Made by a program: the position numbers and the translations under genes. From Chelonoidis abingdonii (lineage: Eukaryota > Chordata > Testudines > Testudinidae): 64,000 bases of DNA. Location of the stretch: NCBI RefSeq assembly GCF_003597395.2, contig NC_133771.1:59414007-59478006 (forward strand), given 5' to 3'. Shown here piece after piece: positions 44,540 through 57,100 of the stretch (its first letter is position 1; every line of letters begins with the position of its first letter). Below the pieces are notes generated by a model. It had not been told where the DNA came from and ran no database searches. It saw only the letters and a list, made by a program, of their open reading frames with translations.

Positions 44540-44629
44540 TGAACTACAGCCCTCCCTTGACAGGGCTAGGAGTGCTAGTACCAACTGCTTGAGACCAGAT
44601 ACTAGTTTGCATTCACCAGAACGAGAAAG
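44540..44629 (+). CDS. RIMS1: RIMS1 exon, cassette (RARSASTNCLRPD)
   Basis: This 90-bp exon has acceptor TGGCACTAG and donor GTATAA. One base completes Ser, then it reads ELQPSLDRARSASTNCLRPD, followed by TSLHSPERE and two bases of Arg. The strong CT tract (TTTCTTTTTCTTTCTCTTC) ends about 30 bases before the AG. RARSAS fits the basic-residue consensus for PKA or 14-3-3 sites (inference). The start phase equals the end phase. Confidence 0.94.
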
Positions 44630-45466
44630 GTATAAAGTAAAGACTTATGAATTTCTTCTCATCTGTGCTGGTGAACTTTGTCAGTTTTGTTTGTTTCGCC
44701 ATATGAGTCTTCTACATGTCTGTACATTCATATATGCTTTGGTATTTGTAGACATTTTTGCCCCTATACTCATATATGCCATGCCAATTGTGTGTTGCAG
44801 TTTATAATTGCTTCTGGCTTCTTCCTTCCCTATTTTTAGTTCAAGCTGATGTTATTGTTTACAAAAGTCCTCAGTATGCTGATAATAACACTGCAGTGTT
44901 AAGTGAGGTGAAGGAGCACCACTTGATTGTTAATCTTCATTATCATCTGCTAAAATGTATTACTTTTATTGCTTGCCCATTCTGCAGATTGCAAATGAGA
45001 TGGTGACATAACATTTACAAATTATATGAATTAGGATGCAAATTGTGAGATCAAACTCTTATTTTTCAAATCAAAATTGTAATTTGTATAACAGTATATA
45101 CATTGATTTCCACAAACCAACCAACCAACTACATTTTCTTAATCTAATCTGCCATATCTATTGCTGTTTGTTTAAATTGTAAAGCAAAACAATTTAATTA
45201 TTTTTGCACTATATAGCACTGTGTTTAGTATATATACATTTAGCAACATTTTCAGCAATTTAAATGAAATATAGTTGCACTTGTTATGTTGAACAGAAAC
45301 ATTTAATGGATGCTTTCTGAACTTTCACCTTTAAAGCTAGTGTAGTTCAAAGTCGCAGGGAAACTAAATACTATGGACAGATTTTGTAATTAGATGTGAG
45401 TATGTCTTAACAGGGAATTTTTGAATGTTTTCAGTATCTTTGTCTAAGAATTCTTGTTTTTATAGA

Positions 45467-45535
45467 GTGAAATCCTGACCCCACTGACGTCAACAGTAAA
45501 ACTCCCATTGGCTTCCCTAGAAGTAGGATTTTACA
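45467..45535. repeat. short dispersed hairpin repeat (TGAAATCCTG type)
   Basis: GTGAAATCCTGACCCCACTG at the left and a diverged AGTAGGATTTTACACC at the right. This is another copy of the repeat at 255-322. Confidence 0.6.
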
Positions 45536-45929
45536 CCATGGTGTAAAGACTCAAGTAATATGTAGGATAATAATGTGAATTTGCTCATCAATCAGTCCAG
45601 AAAAATTGGTTATTGAAATTATCACAGCACTGATTATTTTTGTTGTTGTAAAGTGATGAGAGGAGTAACAAGCAATCCATAACTAAGGCCTAGGATATTA
45701 ATGTAAACTTTTTGTGTGTTTTTAGCAACAAAAATATTCCAAAAAATAGTTACATTTTCAAAGTAGGACTTGTAGTTTGCTGTATTAATTTCAAGGGAAA
45801 TCATGCCACTAAAACACTGTAGAATATTTTGAAAATTTAGGGAACAATAGCTGGTGACCATTAAAACATCTAGTTATGGGGGAAAAATCTTAGCTGAAAA
45901 TTAAACTGAATTTGGAGCTATGTAGAAGC

Positions 45930-47936
45930 CTCATATTTCCATGATGGGCAGGGTGCGCTAGGAGGCTAATATGAGGGGGAAAGGAGTCCAGGAGAGCTGG
46001 CTGTATTTTAAAGAAGCTTTATTGTGGGCACAGGAACAAACCATCCCGATGTGCAGAAAGAATAGCAAATATGGCAGGTGACCAGCTTGGCTTAACAGAC
46101 AAATCTTCGGTGAGCTTAAACACAAAAGTGAAGCTTACAAGAAGTGGAAACTTAGACAGATGGTTAGGGAGGAATATAAAAATATTGCTCGAGCATGCAG
46201 GGGTGTAATCTGGAAGGCCAAAGCACAATTGGAGCTAGCAAGGGATGTGAAGGGTAACAAGAAGGGTTTTTACAGGTATGTTAGCAAGAAGAAGAGAGTC
46301 AGGGAATGAGGGAGGCAGCCTAGTGACAGATGATGTAGAAAAAGCTGAGATACTCAATGGTTTTTTTGCCTCTGTCTTCAGTGGTGAAAGAGCAGGTTAA
46401 GGACTATTTAGAAAAGCTGGACATGCACAAGTCCATGGATCTGGAACTAATGCATCTGAGAGCGCTGAGGGAGTTGTGATTGCAGAGCCATTGGCCATTA
46501 TCTTTGAAAACTCATGGCAAATGGGCAGGGGGAAGGCAAATATAGTGCCCATCTTTAAAAAAGGGAAGAAGGAGAATCCAGGGAACTACAGACTGGTGAG
46601 CTTCACCTCAGTCCCTGGAAAAATCATGGAATAGGTCCTCAAGCAGGTCCATTTTGAAGCACTTGGAGAGCAGGAAGGTGATCAGGAAAAGTCAACATGA
46701 ATTCACCAAGGGCAAGTCATGCCTGACCAACCTGATTGCCTTCTATGATGAGATAACTGGCTCTGTGGATATGGGGAAAGCAGTGGACATGATATATCTT
46801 GACTTTAGGAAAGCTTTTGATAGGGTCTCCCACAGTATTCTTGCCTGCAAATTAAAAAAATATGGATTGGATGAATGGACAATAAGGTGGATAGACAGCT
46901 GGCTTGATTGTTGGGTCCAATGGGTAGTGATCAACGGCTCAATGGCTAGTTGGTGGCCGGGATCAAGCAGAGTGCCCCAGAGGTCTGTCCTGGGGCCAGC
47001 TTTGTTCAACATCTTCATTAATGATCTGGATGATGGGATGGATTACACTCTCAGCAAGTTGTGGATGACACTAAGATGGGGGAGAGGCAGATATGCTGGA
47101 GGGTAGGGATAGGGTCCAGAGTGACCTAGACAAATTGGAAGAGCTGGCCAAAAGAAATCTTATGTGAGTCAACAAGGACAAGTGAAGAGTCCTGCTCTTA
47201 GGACAGAAGAATCCCATGCACTGCTACAGGCTGGGGACCGACTGGCTAGGCAGCAGTTCTGCAGAAAATGACCTGGAGATTACAGTGGACGAGAAGCTAA
47301 ATATAATTCAGCATTGTGCCCTTGTTGCCAAGAAGGCAAATAGTGTATTGGGCTGCATTAGAAGGAGCATTGCCAACAGATCGAGGGAAGTGATTATTCC
47401 CCTCTATTTGGCACTGATGAGGATACTGCTGGAGTATTGCATCCAGTTTTGAGCCCCCCCCACTACAAAAAGGATGTGGACAAATTGGAGAGAGTCCAGT
47501 GGAGGGCAATGAAAATGATTAGGGGGCTGGGGCACATGACTTACGAGGAGAGGCTGAGGGAGCTGGGCTTATTTAGTCTGCAGAAGAGAAGAGACGGGAG
47601 ATTTGATAGCAGCCTTCAACAACCTGAATGGGGGTTCCAAAGAGGATGGAGCTAGACTGTTCTCAGGGCTGACAGATGACAGAACAAGAAGCAATGGTCT
47701 CAAGTTGAAGTGGAGGAGGTCTAGGTTGGATATTAGGAAAAACTATTTCACTAGGTGAGTGGTGAAGCACTGGAATGGATTACTTAGGGAGGTGTGGAAT
47801 TTCCATCCTTGGAAGTTTTTAAGGCCAAGCTTGACAAAGCCCTGGCTGGGATGATATAGTTGAGATATATTTTGAGCAGGGGGTTCAAATAGATGACCTC
47901 CTGAGGTCTCTTCCAACCCTAATCTTCTATGATTCT
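45930..47936 (+). mobile_element. CR1 LINE, 5'-truncated and degraded
   Basis: The copy starts between endonuclease and reverse transcriptase: WLNRQIFGELKHK around 46080-46120, with VRACRGVIWKAKAQLELARD near 46190. It continues with the reverse transcriptase part (46654-47106), containing [17 protein letters not shown] and [20 protein letters not shown]. It ends at the CR1 3' terminus, GGTCTCTTCCAACCC then TCTATGATTCT. The 3' part shares about 80 bases with the SINEs. The endonuclease domain is missing, and stops and frameshifts occur throughout, so it is inactive. Confidence 0.9.
46654..47106 (+). pseudogene. CR1 reverse transcriptase fragment
   Basis: This is the largest open piece of the LINE, about 150 codons. 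It covers the finger and palm motifs ([51 protein letters not shown]). Just after this, where the catalytic F-A-D-D motif is expected ([10 protein letters not shown]), a single-base loss has shifted the frame, so the Asp pair is not read. Two further open pieces (47216-47452 and 47437-47655) carry the C-terminal part ([28 protein letters not shown]), offset by a frameshift in a C run at 47453-47461. Confidence 0.85.
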
Positions 47937-49855
47937 TGCCCATCAGGTTTTCAGCCTAGGTATGGAGTAGAAATTACAACACTGGTTGATGATCTCCTCT
48001 TAGTGAACAGTGTCCATGTTGATCCTTTGAGTCTATCAGCAATCTGTAATGCCACTGAACAGTAATTTTAGTTGAATTCCCTGTGGTCCCTAGCTAGAGT
48101 ATATATCACATCACTCTGGATTCATTCTGTTTCTAGCTTTATTAGAAGTCCCATAAGATGGTTGTGGGTAGTTGTTTCTGTCCTGTGGGATCTCTTGTGT
48201 GGGATGCCCACAGAGTTCAAATAGTATGATTCCTTTGTGGAAAATAATAAGATGACTTGGGCTGTGACTCCATCGACACACTGATGAGATACAGCTCTTT
48301 TAATCAGACCCAGATGGCATTTGTTTTTCAAATGCCTGTCCAATTTTGAGAGCAAAATGCAAAAGTTGAATTTAAAATAACACAAAAGCAATGCTTTCGA
48401 TTTGGGGGGGTGATTTTCCAGGGTTTTCAGACCTCATTATATAATGTAGCTGTCCACTCGTCATCCAAGAGATTAACAATCCGTTAGCTATATTATACTT
48501 AATCCAGAGCCATATGTTGAACTTTTTTCTTATTTGCTTTGGTGGACTTTTTCTAGAATTTATTTATAAGATTTTATTCAGCAGATACCAATTACTCCAT
48601 ATATTGAACCATGGTTGATTTGTGACCATCATGTCACTATTTCCGAAGTACCTTATGGAGAAGTGTAAATAAGGAATTCCTACAGTGGTATTCCAGATTT
48701 CCTTCACAGGAATTATAAATTGTGTTTGGGCTCCCTTTTGTCCCAGAAAATATAAAGTAAATGAAGTGTGAAATATGAAGTTAAAAGTGTCTTCACTTGC
48801 CTTTTGAACAAGGTGATATGGACTGTGTTTAGTGTACTGACAATAAAGCACTTTGTTTGCACATTAATGTTTTATTGGAAATAGCATTGATCTTTAAACT
48901 CTGTGCAGTATTATACTTGTCACCTGAAATGCTACATCAGACATTTTTAGTTCCTTAACAATAGAATATAGACTATAACATGCAGTGGCCTAGCCTTACT
49001 GTACAATCATGAGATTTACTGTACTGTGCCGTAGGAGAGTTTATTATTCTTGTTTTTGAAAACTTTTTTTCAACATACATTTTCAAGGTTGCATACAGTG
49101 AAGTTAAGCCCTTCATATATTGCACTTGGTTGCTCTATGAGCATCAGGATGCTGCATCTGTATAATTTAATCTTAACCTAACTCCATGTGAACACTGTCA
49201 GGTGGAATGCTGGCACTGGCTTTTTGCCCAGTCTTCCCATTAAAGGCGTCACTGCATGCCTTCCTCTGTTACTTTATATGGCATTGGGTCAGTACAGATG
49301 GCAATCAGGATTTTATAGGACATGCCCAGAAAGCTTCCTTGTTCCTAAGTCTGCTTAAATAAATTGCTGTGCTGTGTTAGTGGTGGCAGAAAATGTTGAA
49401 ATATACATTGCAGTTCACTGCAACTTCATTTAAACAATTTGAGTGGTACAAGGGTAAACTTTTTCATAGTTGACAGACAAGAACTACACAATTTAAAATT
49501 ATTTGGGAAGGATCCTACTGGGAAACAATAAGGAAGACTATTTAAAACACAATGCCAGTGAACCGTAGGAGTAGGGAAGGGAAAGGACTTAGTTTGGGTA
49601 TCAGTGTATGAAACCAAGCCATTGAGCCTAACTGCAGATGTGAATAGAGCAGATTACCTAGCCATGTCCTAAAGCCAAGTTAGCTCCCTCTTTAAAAACT
49701 CTGGGCTAGTGAATGTACTACACAATATATCATAGATAAATATCTATAAATAAATATAGTAATAATAATGCCGAAGATTTCTTCAGCATTTGCTCCTCCA
49801 CGGTGGTAACAAAAGGCAGAACCTGCCTAGCTGAAAAATATGGATTCTGTGAATT

Positions 49856-50115
49856 AGGCCTCGCCTATACTAGAAACTTCTGCCAATATAGTGCTGTCAC
49901 TTAGAGGTGTGATGATTTTTTTTTAAACACTTCTGTACCGGTAAAAGTCCTTCCATAGATGCAGTTATACCATAACTACATAAAAGAGCTGTTGCTCACG
50001 AAACCGATCAAACATTTCTGGCAAAAAGCACTTTTTGGCCTGTATAAGCTGTGTCTACACTAACAGGGTTTGCTAGTATAGCTATAGTGGCAAACCTTTT
50101 GTAGTGTAGACCTGA
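49856..50115. mobile_element. MITE-like element
   Basis: AGGCCTCGCCTATACTAG at the left and TTTGTAGTGTAGACCTGAG at the right are a diverged inverted pair. Sub-arms near the right end pair as well (GTGTCTACACTAACAGGG, TTTTGTAGTGTAGACC). The type matches other TCTACACT elements here. Confidence 0.5.
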
Positions 50116-50406
50116 GTAAAATTTTTACTACATGTGAATAGCCTGGCTGTAGAGCAAAAATGCTGTCCACAGCTCTCAGTGGCACAGTGGGCTATAGAAT
50201 ATGCCTGAAGACTTCAGCACTTATTTGTTAATACATGTGCACACATACTCAGTGCATTTCACTTATTTTGACTATTAGTATTGATATTGATTAAAATGCC
50301 TGAGTGATTGAAGTTTCTATGAGACCTGCAAGACACACAGGAATTTATTTAGCAGACAGTAACACCCTGAAACATAGATTAAAATGCTCCAGTGTCACCA
50401 CCCCTG

Positions 50407-50797
50407 AGGCCTCATCTATACAGTGGTGTAATATCGACAGGGGAGTGATATCCAAAGTGCCCGGACATGTCAGGAATGGTCTGACTATTACTTAGTCCTG
50501 CCTTGAGTGCAGGGGACTTGACTAGATGACCTATTGAGGTCCCTTCCAGTTCTACACTTCTGTGACTCTATGCTGTGCATTTATTGGTCTGTATAGACCA
50601 TGCTAGTGTGCACTAAAGATTTCCTAGTGCACTTTAACCTCGTGCTGTTTGAAACGGTACTATGTTCAAGCACACTAGGGAACCTTTAGTGCATACCAGC
50701 AAAGTCTACATGGACCAATTAATGTAAAGCACACTAAGGTGCTTTAAAAATCCCACTCCCGTAGTCCACATTATCTCACTGTATAGACAAGCCCTTT
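50407..50797. mobile_element. MITE interrupted by a SINE/CR1 tail
   Basis: The outer ends AGGCCTCATCTATACAGTGG and CACTGTATAGACAAGCCC are inverted repeats. Within lie a CR1/SINE 3' tail (50492-50572: GAGGTCCCTTCCAGTTCTAC) and a strong hairpin with arms 50583-50630 and 50670-50719 (ATTGGTCTGTATAGACC with GTCTACATGGACCAAT). This is at least three layers of insertion. Confidence 0.6.
50492..50572 (+). mobile_element. CR1/SINE 3' tail fragment
   Basis: TTGACTAGATGACCTATTGA, then GGTCCCTTCCAG and ending GTGACTCTA, matches the terminal part of the SINE at 39845-39922 and of the CR1 at 47850-47936. Confidence 0.7.
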
Positions 50798-51821
50798 GTT
50801 TTAGTCTACTTTTGTCATTGTTGATCTGCCTACTGGTCCTTTTTTTTCACTCTGTCACGCTGAATTCTGATTTTGCTTTGATTTTTAGTGGGCCATCTTA
50901 TTTCTATCTATAGATTTCTGTTGCCAGACACTGTGGTATCTGTGGCCCCAATTTAGGAAAGCACCTAAGCACACGCTTAGAGCACATGCTCAAGTGTGCT
51001 TTCCTGAATCAGAGCCTCACCACCCAACACATTGTACTACACTGAGAAGACACTAATCTTCATATAGGTCAGTAAGTAATATTTTATTGATTATTAATTG
51101 GTAACGTTATGGCCAATGATAGCTATGCAGTAATACCTGGTGACAGTTTTTATTGACTCTATAGGAGCCCAGTCCTGCAAAGCCTTAATACCAGTCATAG
51201 TTTCATTAGTAATGTTTGTAGGTTTTGGCCTTAAGTGATTATTTAATGCAGGTCTTAGCAAATAAAATTGAGGAACAAATCAAAATGATTGAATTAAGTA
51301 GAACACTCTGTATGTATATCTTACAACCAGGCTTTTCTATGTTCATATAGAAAATGTAATAATATTGGCTGCTCTGGAATCATGACTTGATTGGGATTTT
51401 TGAGATGGTAAACTCTGGTGCCTTTATCAGTCTCCATGACCTTCTGAAATCCTAGAATGTAGATATTTGATGAAATTCCCATGAATAGGTATTTAAAAAA
51501 ATTGGAGCTATCATTTGTTCTTGACTTAATCGGCCCTATTCTGCTCCAGGATCACCATATTTTCATGTTTTTATAAAAGCATTAATAAAACAAAACACCC
51601 TCTACCATTAGGAAAGTAAGTGTGTTTATACTGCATGTTTTTTTAGAGTTGTTGTTTGAATGTGACTATTTGTATTTGAATTAATTATGTAACAGTATAA
51701 CAGTTGTTAATATTAGGTATGCACTATGTTGTTTTTTCCTCTCTTTCAAGCAGTGTAGAAGAGTACATTTTTGCATGTTTGTCTGCATTGTAACGTTGCA
51801 CATGCTTTGTACAATATATAA

Positions 51822-52147
51822 CAGGGATGGCCAAACATACTGGTCCTCTGAGCCACATATGACAATCCTCAGATGTTCGAGAGCTGGGGTGCGCCTGCCA
51901 GGGGTCAGGGCTCGGGGCTTCAGCCCCATGAGAAGCACCTGATGGGGCACAGGGCGAAAGCCCCAAGGCTCCCCTCCCCACTGGGCAGAAGCCCCTACCA
52001 CACCATCCCTCTGCAAGGCAGAGATCCCAATGTCTCCCACAACCAGTCTGGTAGATGGAGAATATGAGGGGTCTGGGGAGCTCTGTGAGCCACTCTCTAA
52101 CTGTAAAAGAGCTGCACGTGGTTCACGAGCCAGTTTGGCCACTCCGG
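51822..52147. mobile_element. hAT-like MITE
   Basis: The left end CAGGGATGGCCAAAC is the diverged complement of the right end GTTTGGCCACTCCGG. TATATAA lies directly outside both ends (51815-51821 and 52148-52154). The interior is GC-rich (GGGCTCGGGGCTTCAGCCCC). The start CAGGGATSG resembles the element at 38998, so they may share a transposase. Confidence 0.75.
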
Positions 52148-52536
52148 TATATAAAGTTAAGCGCCATTGAAATTCACGGAAAGAGAGCATGCTCTCAAAG
52201 TTCATAATGCATGATGACCAAAATTAGTAACATTCTATAAAAATGCAATGTGATATTTTTAGAGGATATCAGCATATTAAGGGCTTTGATTGAGTGCACT
52301 GATGCATTAACATTTTCTTTAACCCTTGCTTTGGAGAGAAAAAGTAACTAACTACTAACAACCTATTCTCTTTGGAATCTTTTAAAAGAGCTACCTAAAT
52401 GTGAAGTGATGCTAAATCTCCCTGAAACTTTTGTTATTTGCATGTTCTGTAAGTGAAACGCTGTTTCTTAATATATGGACTGGAAGGTTGCCTCAGAAAG
52501 TGAATAGTTCATGTAAAATATTACTCTGCTAACATA

Positions 52537-52563
52537 AATATATATATATATATATATATATAT
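52537..52563. repeat. AT microsatellite
   Basis: An uninterrupted (TA)n run of about 26 bases. Confidence 0.9.
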
Positions 52564-54033
52564 TAAATGATTTCTTGCCTGTATTTTCAAAACTAAGCAG
52601 TGTTAGGTTTATACTCTATTATCTTCCCATTGTGACCAAGCAATTCTGTTGTTCTAAATCAAATGAGCGTTTGAAAGAAAAAAACTACTAAAATAGGAAT
52701 GTTCCCCATCCCACCCACCCACACTGATTAAAGATTTTTTTCTTTAATTTATAAAATCAATCAAAAGAGACTGGCATAAACTAATAAAACTTGGATTGCA
52801 CATTTTTTTAAATATAAAAGAAATTTTATAAATTTTCATTAGTCAAGGCACACAAATATATACTAATTAATTACTAACATGCACATTTACAATATTTACT
52901 GTAAATATAAGATTATTAGCTTGACTATTAAATAAAGATATCATTTATTTAACCTTAGACTCAACAATAATAGTTAATATATTAAACTTCTCAAAATATT
53001 AATTATACTTAGCAAGATTTGTGAGAGCTTCTTGCTCCCAAGTGTCAGCCTTACCTTTTTGGACAAGTTAACTTCAATTTGATGAATCTCATCTCTTCTA
53101 CCTGTCTCAGCTGTATAAGGGAATTAAACTCAGAAGTCAATAGTGACTGATCTTGCCTTTTAAAAATTTGTCTGTCTGTCTCCAACAGCGCTCAGCAACA
53201 AAAGAACCTGGAATGGATGGTGTCACAGGCTCTGCTCCTAGAAAATAAATAGTCTTTGATGGGCATGTAATGTAAAGAGTAAAAACACGTGCTTGTCACC
53301 AAGCAAGCATGACCACTTTTGGAATATGTAATATCCTCCAATGCTGCATAACCCAAAAAACTTTCATAGCTTCTGTGTGTTGGCAACCCCAAAGAAATTT
53401 TTGGACTGCACAGAGCCCTTCCATTGCAGATTGAATAAGGATGATGAGTAAACCAGATAGTGACATAGGATGAGCTCTAGAAAAACAGATCACTTTATGC
53501 CCCACATTCTGCAGTTAGCAGTGTAACATGATGCTTTAATTCCCTTAAGGGTCTCTTTGTAATTTAAAACCACTTTTTTTAATGGAAAAATTTTGTTCAG
53601 TGCAGAGTTAATGGAGGGATAAACCTTTGGAAAAACAAAAGAGGAAAATAACAGCCAATCAACACCTGAAAAGTTCTTTTAGTTTGTAATTCCGACTTCT
53701 TGTATGAACAATAGGTTTTTAAATTTTCTAGCATTTGAGGATGTTTGAAATACTGTATATGCCATGAAAATTATTTAAATCATTCAAAATTGTGCAAATT
53801 TGTACACTCATTGTAATTGTATAGTGTACTGCTATATAGAAAATATACCATAACAAACAGCCATAAGAATAGTGTATCCAAATTTAAAAAAAATTTAGAA
53901 ACAAGAATTATTATTTTAAAAACAATCAATTTCATTACTTTTTGGGGTACTTTTCCAGTCTCAATTCCCATACCTATTTTAATTTTTTCACTCACTAAAT
54001 ATTTTTTTCCTGTTTTATTGAATGGGCAAACAG

Positions 54034-54117
54034 GGGTAGATGGTCCCCCTCCCTAGAGAGGAGACGACCTACTAGTCCCAGGATTCATATCCAGCATGCA
54101 TCTCCGGAGGATGACAG
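54034..54117 (+). CDS. RIMS1: RIMS1 exon, last in window (RWSPSLERRRPTSP)
   Basis: This 84-bp exon has acceptor GGCAAACAG and donor GTACTA. One base completes Arg, then it reads GRWSPSLERRRPTSPRIHIQ, followed by HASPEDD and two bases of the next codon. It directly continues SPERER of the previous exon, as in RIM1. RRPTSPRI is a proline-directed basic stretch. It is 28 codons long and frame-preserving like the five exons before it. The acceptor has a fair T tract (TTTTTTTCCTGTTTT) about 15 to 30 bases upstream. Confidence 0.93.
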
Positions 54118-57100
54118 GTACTAGCCAACTCCTCCTAACTGAAAAGTGGCTTACTGCATCTTGCACTCTGAGAGAAGTATAACAGAGTTTTAAAAAGATC
54201 TTTAAAACTTTAACTATGATGAAACCAAAGTAAAGTGTCAGCTCAAAGTTCGTCTCTGCATTTTGTTGAATTATTATGAAGCACCTAGGAATGTGCCGCA
54301 GTCAAATCTTCTGATTGCATGAACAATCCAAGGGATAGTTTCTGAAATCAAGATGTCTAATCTGATGTGAAAACTTCCATATTAATGGACTCTTTATTCT
54401 TTTTTTCCCTTGTTTCTGTAAAGGTAGTTTTTTCCCCCCATAGTGCTTTATAATATATTAATATCTGTCAGGGAGCCTATTTCATCTTTTTTTTTTTTTT
54501 TACCTCAGTAGTGTTTCTTTCTCTGCAAAAGGCTTATGAGGAAAAAAAATCAGATACACACACAGAGAGGGGCTCTGTGGTATATATTAATTGGGATATA
54601 TAATAATTGGCATGGTTATGAAATTCATAAATTATGGTTATCTTCAGGGAGCAGGTTTTCCCTACAAGGTAGGTTTTGACCAATAATGCCAGTGCTTTGG
54701 ATCCACTTTATATGCTGATTTGCCAATTGTGATGAATGTAAACACCTTCCATTGTTTTGTTTGTTGCTCTGGTTTTCTTGTCCAAATCAGTTTTGATGCC
54801 TTATTGTATTTGTAATAGTAACATTCTTCTCATATGTTGTCATTTCTTCCACTAGATCCACTTTTTAAATCAAAGCAGATATTAATTCAGCACTTTGAAT
54901 GTAACGCAAGAGCAAGATTTAATATCTGCCCTTTAAACCCTGATGTGTTATAGTAAATCCTCTCATTCTTAATTTTAAAAAAAATGTTTGTACAGCTCTT
55001 ATGAGCTTTAACTCTCTTAAGTACAGTATACAAGTAACATTACAGTTTCTGTAGTGCTGGTATTCTCTTTCTGCTTAGGAGCACCTACATTTATGCCATA
55101 GTCTGTTTTGCCTGGTTTTGGAAATATTGCCACCAACTTTAGTGGGAAGACTAACTGGCCTATAGTTATACCTGGATCCCATTTCTGTGTGCGATAGTAT
55201 TAAAACTTAAATTATCACATGAAGTTTTTTTATTCCAAAACTGGCTCCCTTTTGCAGTCACTGCATACCTAAACATTTCATTGACTGTAGTACTGGGTCC
55301 AATGTGATCTCTGTTTTTGTATTTTGATACTTTCAAAAGGACATTATAAGCAAAGATGGTACAATTAGTACACATAGTCCATATTTACGTAACCTAGAGG
55401 ATGGTTTAGGTTAAGAATTAAGTAGAAGTTAGGGCCTAAGTTAGTGTAGAGGAGTATGAAGAGTTGGAGTTGCTAGTGTGAGAAAGTTGGAGACAGCAAG
55501 ACAGGAAATTTGAATTCAGCAAGGACGTGATCTAGGGTTACGTTGCTGTGATGTTTTGGTTATAACTGGTTTGAGCAAGGTTTTTAATAAGTGTTTTGTG
55601 AATTTCCGAATGTTGTATTAAAATGCTATCTATATTCACAGTATAGGAAGGATATTCATTCAGAAATGAATTTAAATAATGTGTAAGGTAAGGAGCCAAT
55701 AAGGAAATGGTGGAATATAATTATGGTAAAGGGTAGTTTAATGTTACTTAATATTATAATAGATTGAAAAAGGTGTAGCCTTGCAAAATTGCAGGGGAAC
55801 GCCCATTAACTGTTAGGTTTCAGGATTATAAGGTTGTACTTCATGCTGTTGTCAGCGGACTAATTACCCACTGATATACACTATTTTCGCTTTGAACGTA
55901 TGTATAATTGTAGTATTGTGTAAGTAGTAATTGCATGCCTGTTTGCTTACCTAATCGTTTTCCTTCTGAATAAAGTCTGTTTATATTATTTAAAGTGTTG
56001 CCCAATGTCCTCTACTAAACAAATTTTCTATAATTACAGAATTTTCTATAGCCTGAAAACTACCTGAAAACTAAGTTGGGATTTATTACACCCTTATCTT
56101 TAGCAACTTAATATTAATTGGTAGCATTTCAAGATAAAGGTTACAAAAGGTTACACTTTCTAAATGATGGGCATTTTTGAGCAACTCTTTCCTTTCACTA
56201 TAATAGCCCTTTGAAGTCCATGAAAAGTCTCTCATTGACTTTGGTGGATCAGGCCCATCATGTGTAGGGCCCCTGTGAGAAATCCTGACCCCATTAACGT
56301 CAATGGTAGTTTTGCCACTGACTTCAGTGGAGCCAGCATTTCACCCTAATACTACAATCCTTACTTAATCATCTTTATTCTTGTTTTCATTGGGACTTTT
56401 GCCTGAGGACTTCAAGATTCTAACCATAGAGTGTACTCCCATCATCTGTTTTTCTATCTTTGTTATAATAAGTGTATTACATTAAACTGTCTGCATAAGA
56501 GGAAATCTATTATGGTAAAAGCTTTTAAATCATAAAAAAATTGTAGTTTAATTCTCAGTTTGATATGTGTCTTTCTATAGACATTGTAAGAAACAGAAGA
56601 AACATTTTTGTTTTTTTTCATTTATATCTAGTAGGTGTGATTTCCTGGCTGAGGTGCAGAAAAAGACATGCATTAATGCCATATCCTTTTTTTGCTGCTC
56701 AGATGCTGCTCATTTACTCTTTCTTCTGTCTCCATGACAGACAGAAATTACAGCAACTTAGGCTCTTTTACACATCCAGTAGAGTGTAGATGTCCAACAA
56801 GTAGCTGAGGAGTCCAATTTACACAGCCTACTCATCACCTCTGAATTTGGCCCTAAGAATTTAAAGTGGTTTAAATTCCTTATTTGGGATAAAAATATGT
56901 TTATCCAGTAATTAGGGGTAGATAAACGTTGGGGTACTTGACTAGTTTCTTGTAACTGAAACCCATTTCCTGATCTATTCCCAAGAGTTATTCAGTTTTT
57001 AAATACATCACACTCCCTTGCCCATTAAGCAGGAGACTTTTGATGCAAAGGAGTGGGACTGAGTACGCTGATACTCTGCTTATGTAGTTGAGCCACAATC

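Larger units (their letters stand above)
44630..54033 (+). other. RIMS1 intron, 9.4 kb
   Basis: It contains a hairpin repeat (45467-45535), the CR1 remnant (45930-47936), MITEs (49856-50115 and 50407-50797), a hAT-like element (51822-52147) and an AT microsatellite (52537-52563). Stretches 47940-49850, 50800-51810 and 52570-54030 show only AT-rich unique-looking sequence. Confidence 0.7.

Noticed and set aside
44840..44907. Possible 68-bp exon with a good CCTATTTTTAG acceptor and GTGAAG donor
   Set aside because: Joined to the exon at 44540 it gives a stop after two codons and would break the frame; no RIM similarity.
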